From the NCBI GenBank assembly GCA_021298315.1, contig JAJTFC010000002.1, positions 1 through 64,000 on the forward strand: a DNA stretch of 64,000 nt, read 5' to 3'. Position numbers and translations under genes: made by a program. The stretch comes from Planctomycetaceae bacterium. GTDB lineage: Bacteria; Planctomycetota; Planctomycetia; Pirellulales; Pirellulaceae. The notes beneath the pieces were generated by a model that was given only the letters and a program-made list of their open reading frames with translations, made no database searches and had not been told where the DNA came from. Positions 22,432-31,854 of this stretch are shown here, piece by piece. Within the stretch, counting starts at the first letter, position 1. Each line of letters starts with the position of its first letter.

Positions 22432-24975
22432 TCACGAGTGCAGTTGTTTCAGCTTGGTCTTCACCTTCGCTTGTGCATCCTTTTCCGAACACCCTTGAGC
22501 AACCAGCAATTGTTTATAGTTCCCCAACACCATCTGCATGTTCGGGTGCTCATGACCGTTTTTCTTACCGAAGGAAGAAAGGATCGCTACGGCTCTCCAA
22601 GCAAGCGGCTCGGCCTCGGCTAGTCGGTTGGTGGCCTTAAGCAATAAAGCTAGGTTGTTGAGGTCTCTAGCTACATTGGGGTGCTGGTCACCGAAGGACT
22701 GCTCGTCGATGGCAAGCGCCCGACTTATCAACGGCTCGGCCTCGGCTAACCGGTTGGTGGCCTTAAGCAAAAGAGCTAGGTTGTTGAGTGAAGTCGCTAT
22801 ATTCGGGTGCTCGGGACCGTAGAGCCGTTCGCCGATGGCAAGCGCCCGGCGCATCAATGGCTCGGCCTCGGCTAGCCGGTTGGTGTCTTGAAGCAATTGA
22901 GCTAGGTTGTTGAGTCGAATCGCTACATTGGGGTGCCGGTCGCCATAGGACTTCTCGTCGATGGCAAGCGCACGACGCATCAGCGGCTCGGCCTCGGCTA
23001 GCCGGTTGGTGGCCTTGAGCAAATGAGCTAGGTTGTTGAGTCGAAGCGCTACATTGGGGTGCTGGTCACCGTAGGACTGCTCGTCGATGGCAAGCGCCCG
23101 ACGTATCAGCGGCTCGGCCTCACCTAGCCGGTTGGTAGCATGAAACAAATGAGCAAGGTTGTTAAGCGCGTTCGATTCCCATTCTTGAAGATTGGCGCAT
23201 TCTGCTTCATTGAGGGCTTGGCGGATCTGCAATTCGGCTTCGCTCCATAGAGTCTTTTCCTCCAGCAGCGATGCGAGGCGAAGTCGCATATGGACCCGCT
23301 CTTTTGGATCGTTTAGCAAGGGGATATGATCTCGCAGAAACGAGATCTTTGCCGCGGAATAATTCTTGTAGTTGAGTTCAGAGCTCATGGCGGCAAACTG
23401 TTCCATGAACGCTTCTAAATCTCCGCTACGGTGCAACGACCATAGTTCAATCAGTTGCTCAATTTCGCCGAGGTAATCCAACGGCTCTTCTTGTGAAAAC
23501 GCCCAACCTACGATCCAGCGTCCCATCGGATCAAGAGACTCTGAGCGAATCTCGGCGATCAACTCGGCTTGCCCGCTAGGATTGCTGGCTTGGGCATAAC
23601 GTGATGCCAAATCGAGTTTGGCACGTATGCGTTCCGGTGGTGTACCGATATCAGAGAGCAACTCCAAGCCTGACTGAGCATTGGGGTTTGAGAAGTCTTT
23701 GCGGTACTGAAGCCTCTTTGCGTCTCGTTCCTCTTGCTTTGGATAGAATTTGGCTAAGCATTCGACGAGGATCGGTAATCGTTTTCGGAATTTTCGAGAG
23801 AGGTTCATCGCAAGCCAAAGATCGAAGAAACCTTCGTTTATCGAGTAAATGCGGGACCTTTTATCCTTAGGGTTTTGAAAGCTTTTAACGTATCCGCTTT
23901 GAGACATCCGTTTGAGCAGCGAGGAGGTTTGTTGTTCGCTGATTCGCAGTTTTTCAGAGATCCTTTTGGGGGTTTTCGGTTCGCTCTCGTCACGCATCAG
24001 AGCAAGGGTTTCAAGCAGGGCTCGTTCGCGCGGTGCTAAATCTCTGAGTCGATCTTGATAAAAGGGTGTAACGCGATCGAGCAACTTTTTGAACTGTTCG
24101 CCTACGGCGACCACCGAGTCATGGACGATCAATTCATAGAGCATGTGGGTTAAACGCGGATTGCCGGCTGTCATGTCGTGGAGAGCGGCCAGTTTGGGCC
24201 GCAGGGATTTGAAATCCTCAAGTAGGTTTGCGCGTTGTTCCCACTCGAGGTTCTTTCGAATCAGTTCAATTGCCTCCTCCTTGGTCAGGGCATCGAGCAC
24301 CTGAACGTCGAAAAAGTCAAAGAACGGTTCATCGACACTGGAAATGCCTTCGAAATGAATGGGAGCCGTCGCGAGCAATTGGCAACCGTTATCGCCCATG
24401 AAAAACTTGCGCAGTGCACCGACGTCCATTCGCTCTTTCATTTGCTTTTCGAAAACATCATGAACGTTTTCAAGCATGATGAGCAAGGTTCGCTTGGTCG
24501 ACTGATTGGCCTTGCGAATCGCTGGAACCAACGAGTCGATAATCGTGGCATCGTCTTGTACGGTCTCAAGTTTTTGATAGAGGGTTTCCCAGTTTTTCTC
24601 GGTGGGCAACTGGTTTGCCAATGCTTCGCATACTCTCAAAAGAAAGTCTGCAAACGAAAGTATCCGGCTTGACTCCTCTGGGAATCGGACGACGACGAAT
24701 TGCGTTCGCAGTAGGTCGTCTCTTTGTATTTCATCTTCGATGAGCGAGAGAAAATGGGTTTTGCCGGTACCCCGACTTCCGATGTACAGGAAGTGGTGTT
24801 TCGAATTCCGCTTCGACGACTTTCGAAGGTGCTCGAGAGCATCTTGTAGTTTCGCTTCACGCGCTACGGTAATAAAGCGGCGGTGCTCCGGGGATGTCAT
24901 CCCGGCTCGAAACAAGCCCAGATAGGAGTGTTGTGGTGTGTCCTGCGGCTTGGGTGTAGGAGTTTTTTTAGCCAT
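22432..24975 (-). CDS. AAA/STAND-type ATPase - wHTH - TPR protein
   Basis: Walker A IGSRGTGKTH, Walker B-like TLLIMLENVHD, MarR-like wHTH (PKRISEKLRISEQQTSSLLKRMSQSGYVKSF...), then KLC-type TPR units NNLAHLLKATNRLAEAEPLMRRALAIDEKSYGDRHPNVAIRL. Confidence 0.85.
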   Translation of the reverse strand: MAKKTPTPKPQDTPQHSYLGLFRAGMTSPEHRRFITVAREAKLQDALEHLRKSSKRNSKHHFLYIGSRGTGKTHFLSLIEDEIQRDDLLRTQFVVVRFPEESSRILSFADFLLRVCEALANQLPTEKNWETLYQKLETVQDDATIIDSLVPAIRKANQSTKRTLLIMLENVHDVFEKQMKERMDVGALRKFFMGDNGCQLLATAPIHFEGISSVDEPFFDFFDVQVLDALTKEEAIELIRKNLEWEQRANLLEDFKSLRPKLAALHDMTAGNPRLTHMLYELIVHDSVVAVGEQFKKLLDRVTPFYQDRLRDLAPRERALLETLALMRDESEPKTPKRISEKLRISEQQTSSLLKRMSQSGYVKSFQNPKDKRSRIYSINEGFFDLWLAMNLSRKFRKRLPILVECLAKFYPKQEERDAKRLQYRKDFSNPNAQSGLELLSDIGTPPERIRAKLDLASRYAQASNPSGQAELIAEIRSESLDPMGRWIVGWAFSQEEPLDYLGEIEQLIELWSLHRSGDLEAFMEQFAAMSSELNYKNYSAAKISFLRDHIPLLNDPKERVHMRLRLASLLEEKTLWSEAELQIRQALNEAECANLQEWESNALNNLAHLFHATNRLGEAEPLIRRALAIDEQSYGDQHPNVALRLNNLAHLLKATNRLAEAEPLMRRALAIDEKSYGDRHPNVAIRLNNLAQLLQDTNRLAEAEPLMRRALAIGERLYGPEHPNIATSLNNLALLLKATNRLAEAEPLISRALAIDEQSFGDQHPNVARDLNNLALLLKATNRLAEAEPLAWRAVAILSSFGKKNGHEHPNMQMVLGNYKQLLVAQGCSEKDAQAKVKTKLKQLHS
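22607..23236. repeat. In-frame 126-bp tandem repeat array (42-aa TPR units) inside the ATPase-TPR gene
   Basis: GGCTCGGCCTC recurs at 22607, 22733, 22859, 22985 and 23111, exactly 126 bp apart. Confidence 0.9.
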
Positions 24976-26197
24976 AGTATTTCTTCCACCACGCTTTCAT
25001 AAGGCCACTTTCGAAATCGAAACGATCCTTCTTGATCTCGCCGATGTAGAAGTCGTTCATCAAATCGTGCATGATCTTATTGAACAGCAAATCCCGTTGG
25101 AACGAATGAGATTGCGTACCGATTTCTTGTTCACAAATGGTCTTAAGTGCATTCCTTGTCAGACCATTGGTCTTACTTTTGCTCAGCGAGTTTAAGATCT
25201 TGTGAGCCAAAGATGCCCTAGGCTCAGGGTAATATTTTTGAATGCGAGAATGGTAATGCTGAAGTTTGTCTTGGGCACCGATTCCAGTGATCAGGGAAAG
25301 AAAGACCTTTTCGACGCGTGTCGCGGTGATTTCTTCTTTTGATTGTTTACCGGCTCGGTAAAGCTCTTGGGTAGCCATCTGTAGGAATAGCGGGATTGGT
25401 CTTCCGAGTTTCTGTTCGACTAAGGATGGGACATCCGGATGGAACTTGATGCCTTTGCCCGAGAGCATTTTGGCGACAAACTCGCGAACTTGTTCGGGAG
25501 TCAGGATGGGTAACTTTTCGGTCGACAGGTTGTTGATCAAATCAATACCGCCTAGGTCATCTAGAGTTCCGGCGAGGTTGATCGAGCCACCGACAAGCCA
25601 CCGGATATTGTCTTGTTGAGGGGGTGGAGTTTCTCGTTGCTTGCGGAACCATGCCATGAAGTCCCTGGCGTCCTGCGGTTGATCGATTTTCATATTCAAG
25701 AGCATGTCCGGCAGTTCATCAACGATGATCAGAACGGGTTTCTTACTCTTGCGGATGCGATTCAAAAGCTCTTCGGCATGAGTTTTCCAATTAGCTTTCC
25801 AGTCAGGGTCGTTTTCCCGAAGAACGATCTTTACACCTCCGGTTTCAATTTCCTTAACCTTGCCGGTCGCCGACCATGCAAGGCCCTTGAGCACCTCCCA
25901 GCTTTTGCCGGCAAGGTCACGCAAGAAGTCTGGGTGTTGTTCGTAGAAGTTCTCGATGATGGTTTGAAACAGATCGGCTGGGTGTTTGAAGTCCTGCACG
26001 TTCTGAAACACGACGAGTCGACCAGACTGGGGCCGTTCCCGCAAATGGTTCATCACGCTGGTTTTGCCTGTCCGCCTGGGGGCTGTCAGCAGAACATGTT
26101 CCGTATGGAGTTTTTCCCAGAGTTGCTCGATGAATTCATCGCGAAACCAAAGGTCCTCGGGTGGCACAATCGAACCTGTGTAGAAGTCAGCAGTCAT
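24968..26197 (-). CDS. AAA/STAND-type ATPase (archaeal-ATPase-like, pfam01637-type)
   Basis: LTAPRRTGKTSVMNHL (Walker A), KPVLIIVDELPDML (Walker B); stop overlaps the start of the next gene by 8 nt. Start chosen at MTADFYTGSIVPPEDLWFRDEF; ORF track start 26263 also possible. Confidence 0.82.
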   Translation of the reverse strand: MTADFYTGSIVPPEDLWFRDEFIEQLWEKLHTEHVLLTAPRRTGKTSVMNHLRERPQSGRLVVFQNVQDFKHPADLFQTIIENFYEQHPDFLRDLAGKSWEVLKGLAWSATGKVKEIETGGVKIVLRENDPDWKANWKTHAEELLNRIRKSKKPVLIIVDELPDMLLNMKIDQPQDARDFMAWFRKQRETPPPQQDNIRWLVGGSINLAGTLDDLGGIDLINNLSTEKLPILTPEQVREFVAKMLSGKGIKFHPDVPSLVEQKLGRPIPLFLQMATQELYRAGKQSKEEITATRVEKVFLSLITGIGAQDKLQHYHSRIQKYYPEPRASLAHKILNSLSKSKTNGLTRNALKTICEQEIGTQSHSFQRDLLFNKIMHDLMNDFYIGEIKKDRFDFESGLMKAWWKKYYG

Positions 26198-26394
26198 GGT
26201 GTACACCTTTTTTGATGGATAAAAATATCCCATGTATTGTACGTCGCTTTTGGTGTACGTCAATGTTGGTGTGTAAAATACATGATCCTTCGTTTGGCGG
26301 CTGCAAACACCCTCAATCTTCCGGGTTTACAGGTTTTTTGATTTTCCCCTGGAAATACTCCAATCTCTATTGATCCGAGACCGATCTGGTGTAA

Positions 26395-26420
26395 TACTTA
26401 GCTAGTGCACTAGTAGCGTA
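26395..26420. promoter_or_regulatory. Candidate GntR operator overlapping the -10 of the gntR promoter
   Basis: TAC-N4-CTAGTG|CACTAG-N4-GTA inverted repeat (12-bp perfect core 26402-26413). TTGATC (26370-26375) - N16 - TAATAC (26392-26397) resembles a sigma70-type promoter. Confidence 0.6.
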
Positions 26421-26442
26421 CTCTAGCAGCGGGTGGTTTCCC

Positions 26443-26880
26443 ATGTTTTTCTCGATCGATCCGAGCAATGGCATCGCGATCTACGAACAAATCGTTCGGC
26501 AGGTCAAGTTCGCCGTGGCCGATGGGGTGCTGATCCCAGGCCAACTACTCCCCAGCGTCCGAACGCTGAGCGTTCAATTGGCTATCAACCCAAACACGGT
26601 TGCCAAAGCCTTCCAAATTCTCCAGTCCGATGGCATCTGCGAATCGCTCCGAGGCCGAGGCCTAGCGATACGCTCCGAAGCCGTCGCACAGTGCAACCAA
26701 GCTCGCCGAAGACTCCTCGAAGAACGCCTTCGATCGGCCATCAGCGAAGCTCTCCACGGTGGACTCTCGACCAAAGAAGTCCGGCGACTGATGCTCGATC
26801 AGCTCGGTCTGCTCGATGGCAACGTCGCGACCGTCGCTTCTCCTGTCGGCTCTGCTGTCGAAGAATCAGAGCCTGCCTAA
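26443..26880 (+). CDS. GntR family transcriptional regulator (YtrA-type)
   Basis: FFSIDPSNGIAIYEQIVRQVKFAVADGVLIPGQLLPSVRTLSVQLAINPNTVAKAFQIL is the canonical GntR wHTH. Confidence 0.93.
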   Translation: MFFSIDPSNGIAIYEQIVRQVKFAVADGVLIPGQLLPSVRTLSVQLAINPNTVAKAFQILQSDGICESLRGRGLAIRSEAVAQCNQARRRLLEERLRSAISEALHGGLSTKEVRRLMLDQLGLLDGNVATVASPVGSAVEESEPA

Positions 26881-26934
26881 GTGCCCCATCATCCATACAA
26901 CAATCGGAATTACCATCCATCGGAGGACTCTCTT

Positions 26935-27891
26935 ATGAACGATGCGATCAAGATCAACGGAATTGAAATGCATTACCGAGGCTGCGATGCCTTGAGAGGA
27001 ATCGATCTGTCGGTTGCCCCTGGGACGGTCATGGCGATCCTCGGTGAGAACGGAGCTGGAAAAACAACTCTCATCAAAATCATGACGGGCTTCCAAAGAC
27101 CATCCAAGGGAACTTGCTCGATCCTTGGACTCGATCCGACGGTATCCGACCAAGCCCTCGAGCTTCGCAAACGCATCGGATACGTCTCGGACTCCCCAGC
27201 CCTTTACGATTGGATGACCATCGGCGAAATCGGCTGGTTTGCTTCGTCATTCTATCCCGACGGTTTCAAAGAACGCTATCAAGACTTCATCGCTCGCTAC
27301 GATTTGCCGGCGGGGCGCAAGATCAAGCAACTGAGCAAAGGCCAGCGGTCCAAGGTGGCATTGTCACTGGCCTTGGCACACGATCCAGAACTGCTGATCC
27401 TCGATGAGCCAACCTCGGGCTTGGATCCCATCGTCCGAAGAGAGTTTCTTGAAAGCATGATCAGTGTGGCGGCCACTGGGCGAACGGTTTTTCTATCGAG
27501 CCACCAGATTTCCGAGATCGAACGCGTCGCCGATACGATCGCGATCTTGCACAAAGGCAAAGTCCAACTCGTCGGCCCATTGGCTGATCTTAAGGAATCG
27601 ATCGCGTTGGTGACGGTGTCGCTAAGTGATCCACTGATCGCACTTGGTGATTTGCCCGAGCCGAGCCGGATTCTTGCGGAGATCACCGAAGGCAGGCAAA
27701 AGCAGTTGATTGTCCAAGGTGACGGTGATGAAGCGGCCGCTTACTGGCGACAGGCAACTGGGGTTCTGGGTACCCAATCCCGAAGTGCGAGTCTTGAAGA
27801 GCTTTTCGTTGCCTGCACCCGAGGTGACAGCATTTACAAACGGGTCTCTGAAGCGAGCAATCCAACAAAGATGGAGGCTGGAAGATCATGA
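26935..27891 (+). CDS. ABC transporter ATP-binding protein
   Basis: GENGAGKTTLIKIM, LSKGQRSKVALSLALAHDPELLILDEPTSGLDP. ATG 26935 chosen over the in-frame GTG at 26881. Confidence 0.94.
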   Translation: MNDAIKINGIEMHYRGCDALRGIDLSVAPGTVMAILGENGAGKTTLIKIMTGFQRPSKGTCSILGLDPTVSDQALELRKRIGYVSDSPALYDWMTIGEIGWFASSFYPDGFKERYQDFIARYDLPAGRKIKQLSKGQRSKVALSLALAHDPELLILDEPTSGLDPIVRREFLESMISVAATGRTVFLSSHQISEIERVADTIAILHKGKVQLVGPLADLKESIALVTVSLSDPLIALGDLPEPSRILAEITEGRQKQLIVQGDGDEAAAYWRQATGVLGTQSRSASLEELFVACTRGDSIYKRVSEASNPTKMEAGRS

Positions 27892-30416
27892 GTAGTCAAG
27901 CGACTGCATCGATATCCAATCAAGCGTCTTGGACCAGGGCCTTGCTTTGGAAAGAGGTTCGGCAAGTCATGCCGCTGATGCTGATGGTTCTCGGGATGGG
28001 GTTTGGGATTCTGTTGCTCATCCTCATTACGGCATCTTTCAGTTCCACCAAAGGTCTCCGTTATGACAATGGGTTTTGGTTTCTGTTTCTTTCGATGCCC
28101 ATGATGTACGCGACGGGTGTAGGGATCCTGCTGGTGGGCACCGAGAAGGAATCGCGTTCCATGCTGTGGATGCGAACTTTGCCCGTCGGTGCAAAGCATA
28201 TCGCATGGAATAAACTGGTTGTCGCATTGGTTAGCTTGGCCGTGGTATGGTTGATCGCTTTGACTGCCTGGGCGCTTTTCGCGACGGCACTTGGAGCTCC
28301 GTTGTCTGTCGTCGGAGCCTTTTTCAATTCGAGAAACGAAACCAATGGATGGTTGCTACCCGACTATTTGATGGTGTCTGTGTTTCTATGCTTGGCAGGT
28401 TTGGCTTTCGCATGGAGATTTGAGTCCCAGATTCTCTCCCTGGTATTGCTCATCCCGGCTGCTCTTGCGATATGGTTGCCATCCTATGGAATCAGCAAAT
28501 GGCTCGATGGCAGGGGCTTTGGTTTAGCGCGTCAGAGTTTTCTCGATTCGGGTGTCTACTTGGTGGGGTTAACGATCGGCAGTATCGTTGCACTTGTTTA
28601 TGGATGGCGAGTCAGCCAAAAGGCGCTTTCAGCATTAGCTGCTCCATCGCAAGCCTCGGGTGCTGCGGTCTGGTCTCCTGCGATCTTCGGCCAAGCCACA
28701 GCAGGGGGGGCTCTATCCGAAGCACGATTAGCAGAGGCTTGGTCGCTCTGGCCGAGCGTCACACCACTTAGCGGAATGCTATGGCAGATGATCCGGCAAA
28801 ATGGGATTTGGTGGTCCCTCATTGGATTGTTATCCCTGATCGTATTAGGAATCGGTTCGGGCTGCGACATCAAGGGCAGTACGGATCCGATCGACGAAGA
28901 TTGGATCCTCAAGGTTCTTTTTCCGCTCGGGTTCTTATCTGGATTGCTGGGGGTTCTTGCCTTTCAATCCGATGGAATTCAGCAGCGAGTCCGCTTCTAC
29001 GCCGATCGAGGGGTGTCTCCGACGCTGCTTTGGCTAACGCGTCATTGGATTCCGGTCACGATCGTGTTGGTATTGGCAATCGCCAGATACTTATCGCTTC
29101 GATTGGCACCTTGGATGAACTCTCCGTGGATCTTCATCGATACTGCGGCGGTCCTTGGCGTTTGTTTGGCAGCCTACATCGTCGGCCAATGGGTTTCGCA
29201 GTTCATCAAGAGTCCAATTCTTTCGGCGATCGTATTGCCAGCGGTGCTTTTGACGAACCTCGCCTATTGCATCTTCACGGTCGTCGCGATGGAGGCACCT
29301 TGGTGGCTGCTGATTGCATCCTTCGCGATCACTGCATTCTCGACTTGGTGGATGATGAAGCCGTGGATGGAGCGGCGGATCGATTGGAAGTTCTACTTGC
29401 AACATAGCCTATTCTCACTTGCAGCCATGTTGATTCCGCTGATTCCTGGGCTTTGGAAGATCTGGAATCTGCCCACGATGCCCTCGGATGTTCGTGCGAA
29501 TCTTCAGCAACTTGCGATGAAAGCTCCATCGTCCCAACGCATGCAAAAGTATCTGAGCAGCAACTATCTGACTTCGATTGATAAAATCGACCAAGATGCT
29601 ATTCCGTTGGTGCTTAGTCGCAACGAGGAAATTCGGGAGTACCAACAAGGTCAAGTGCTCGGACAAGTTGTGGATCCTGAGTACTTGCTAGCCAATGGCG
29701 ATCCTACGGACTTGCTTAAGATTTATCTTGCACAGCTCGCGAGCCTTCAAAATAGCCTCATGAGCTCGCAAGTCGATTCCAAAATGGACATGGAGGTGTC
29801 GCTACGCAAATACCGCGATGCGATGGCAGATCTCCCTAAAGTGGTTACGGGGTTGAGGGCGACGAGACGATTGCGTCTCTGTGATATTGCCGAGCAAATT
29901 GAGCTGTCGGCCTTGGGCCACTGCAAGCACTCCAAGGCGCGAGAGTGGATGGGAGATGAAGCGTACGAATCCGTGGCGAGACTCCTGGGTGACGATCAAG
30001 CCCGAGATGAGTCTAGACGGGTAGCGCTTGCGACGGCTTGGTGGGAACCTAAGCAAAACTTACATACGAATCGTCCTGATCTCTATTTTGGTCTAGATGG
30101 TTATCCAACGCAGTATTTCGTTGGCATGGATCGAAGAAATCAATCGCCCTCGATACCATCGAGTATGGGAGTGCTCAGAGGTCGCGATTTGTATGTCGCA
30201 GACTTGTGGAGGCTCTTGGAGTTACCCACCGGTAGCCAGCAAGCCGCTGCTCATCGTGAGCTAATTGATTCGAGAAACGCTTATGCAAGTCACACTCCAG
30301 CCGATGGGCGATTCATTGTGTTGAGTCATTACCCTTCTTTATCCCCCGCTGGAACGTGGCGAGGTGAGTGGGAAGTCCTGGCTAAAAAACTACTGACGGA
30401 GGTAAATGGCCAATGA
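27888..30416 (+). CDS. ABC-2 type permease-like membrane protein
   Basis: ATGA overlap with the ATPase gene; many TM segments (LMLMVLGMGFGILLLILITASF etc.) and a long soluble C-terminal part. Confidence 0.8.
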   Translation: MSSQATASISNQASWTRALLWKEVRQVMPLMLMVLGMGFGILLLILITASFSSTKGLRYDNGFWFLFLSMPMMYATGVGILLVGTEKESRSMLWMRTLPVGAKHIAWNKLVVALVSLAVVWLIALTAWALFATALGAPLSVVGAFFNSRNETNGWLLPDYLMVSVFLCLAGLAFAWRFESQILSLVLLIPAALAIWLPSYGISKWLDGRGFGLARQSFLDSGVYLVGLTIGSIVALVYGWRVSQKALSALAAPSQASGAAVWSPAIFGQATAGGALSEARLAEAWSLWPSVTPLSGMLWQMIRQNGIWWSLIGLLSLIVLGIGSGCDIKGSTDPIDEDWILKVLFPLGFLSGLLGVLAFQSDGIQQRVRFYADRGVSPTLLWLTRHWIPVTIVLVLAIARYLSLRLAPWMNSPWIFIDTAAVLGVCLAAYIVGQWVSQFIKSPILSAIVLPAVLLTNLAYCIFTVVAMEAPWWLLIASFAITAFSTWWMMKPWMERRIDWKFYLQHSLFSLAAMLIPLIPGLWKIWNLPTMPSDVRANLQQLAMKAPSSQRMQKYLSSNYLTSIDKIDQDAIPLVLSRNEEIREYQQGQVLGQVVDPEYLLANGDPTDLLKIYLAQLASLQNSLMSSQVDSKMDMEVSLRKYRDAMADLPKVVTGLRATRRLRLCDIAEQIELSALGHCKHSKAREWMGDEAYESVARLLGDDQARDESRRVALATAWWEPKQNLHTNRPDLYFGLDGYPTQYFVGMDRRNQSPSIPSSMGVLRGRDLYVADLWRLLELPTGSQQAAAHRELIDSRNAYASHTPADGRFIVLSHYPSLSPAGTWRGEWEVLAKKLLTEVNGQ

Positions 30417-31648
30417 GTAACACCCAAAAAAACGCGTTTCCCAAGTGGTTGATTGCAGCCATGGTTGCAAGCTGCCTTGCGGTCGTTGTTCTTGGATACC
30501 TTGCGAATCAATTGCTTGCTCGCGAAATCGCGATTCACCGTGAGCAGATGCGGCGGCTGCGTTTGGTAGAGACTCGGTTGGGGCTACCGCCGAATCCGAC
30601 CGGCCAACCAAGTCAGGTCATCGAAGCAAGCACCAATAATTCCGATGCGATCCGCAGATGGGAAGGAGTCCTAGCACAGATCAAGGATCCTTACATTGCG
30701 GCCCAGCAAACGGTACTCGCCGAGGAAATGCCACAGGTACTCCATGCCGCATCCGCAGAAGCCGATATTGTGCAGGAGGGGAGTTTTGATGCGAATGTCG
30801 TTTGGTTTCAATTTCCGGTGGGTTTAGCTCGATTTACCCTGGCCAATCGGCCACTTTTAGACGCGACTTACGATTTGGTTTCCCAGCCCTTCGACGATGC
30901 TTGGTTGGTTTCAAGAATTGGGTATGAGGATTTGTATCGACTTCGCCAATTGGTCTTATGGGACATTGCCAATTGCGTAGCATCCAAAGACAAAGAGCGA
31001 TTTGTCAAGGCGTTGGAGGGTTACCATCGATTAACCAACCACTTTGGAAATCCCAATCGTGGCAACGAACTCTACACCTTGGAATGTTTATTGCATCGAG
31101 GTCTAGACGAAAAACTCATCGATGCAAAGATCGTTACGGAGTCCCTTGAGCGTGTAGCGAAAAACACGGCCATGGCAAGCAGTTTCATCGATTCCGTTAG
31201 TGGCGATCTTGACCTTCGAAGAGCGAACCTGTTCTCAGTTTTCAGCAACCAGTTTGGTGGTGGTCGGGCATTTCCAAGCATCATGGAAGCGGCCTTTGAA
31301 GAGTATTTGTACCGAAATAACTTCGGGGCTAATTTTGTCGTCGATCGGCAAAATGATCTTGGGGGTGCGCTGAGATATTTTACGCTCGCAGTGCGGGTGG
31401 CATTGCTCCAAGCAATCCAAGAGCAAGGGGGGCAGATCCAGGTGCCGAAGGACTTGCTCTCTCGATTGCAGATGCCTGCGGAGATTCAAGGAGTGATCGT
31501 TGCGAAACTCAATGGAGACCCATTGTCCACGCTATTCGAGTATGAGCAAAAGGAGCCGGGCACTGGAGTCCTGAAATTCAAGCTGCCGATCGATATAAGT
31601 TCTGGCCCTTTCCCGATTCGAACCACGTATAAAATCCAAGCGGATTGA
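30413..31648 (+). CDS. Hypothetical membrane-anchored protein, third gene of the GntR-ABC operon
   Basis: ATGA overlap with the permease gene; single N-terminal TM (WLIAAMVASCLAVVVLGYLANQLL). Confidence 0.75.
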   Translation: MSNTQKNAFPKWLIAAMVASCLAVVVLGYLANQLLAREIAIHREQMRRLRLVETRLGLPPNPTGQPSQVIEASTNNSDAIRRWEGVLAQIKDPYIAAQQTVLAEEMPQVLHAASAEADIVQEGSFDANVVWFQFPVGLARFTLANRPLLDATYDLVSQPFDDAWLVSRIGYEDLYRLRQLVLWDIANCVASKDKERFVKALEGYHRLTNHFGNPNRGNELYTLECLLHRGLDEKLIDAKIVTESLERVAKNTAMASSFIDSVSGDLDLRRANLFSVFSNQFGGGRAFPSIMEAAFEEYLYRNNFGANFVVDRQNDLGGALRYFTLAVRVALLQAIQEQGGQIQVPKDLLSRLQMPAEIQGVIVAKLNGDPLSTLFEYEQKEPGTGVLKFKLPIDISSGPFPIRTTYKIQAD

Positions 31649-31854
31649 TCAGACGGATCGGACGGGCATACCTGGGGCGTTGCCCCAGGCTATGATGAGT
31701 ATCGCCTTTGGCGAAAAGACCGACGTGCGCAATTGGACGATGAACGTAATGATTGGTCTATTTGGCCAACGGCCATATTCAACATAGCCAGGGGCATCGC
31801 CCCTGGTGCGTTGCCCTGGGCTATCCCATGAAGCCCCTTCGGGGCTGATCAGAC
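31646..31854. repeat. REP-like cluster of GC-rich short-loop hairpins flanked by TGATCAGAC direct repeats
   Basis: CCTGGGGC-gtt-GCCCCAGG (31671-31689), TCGCC-ttt-GGCGA (31702-31714), CCAGGGGC-atc-GCCCCTGG (31788-31806), AGCCCC-ttc-GGGGCT (31832-31846); TGATCAGAC at 31646 and 31846. Confidence 0.7.
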
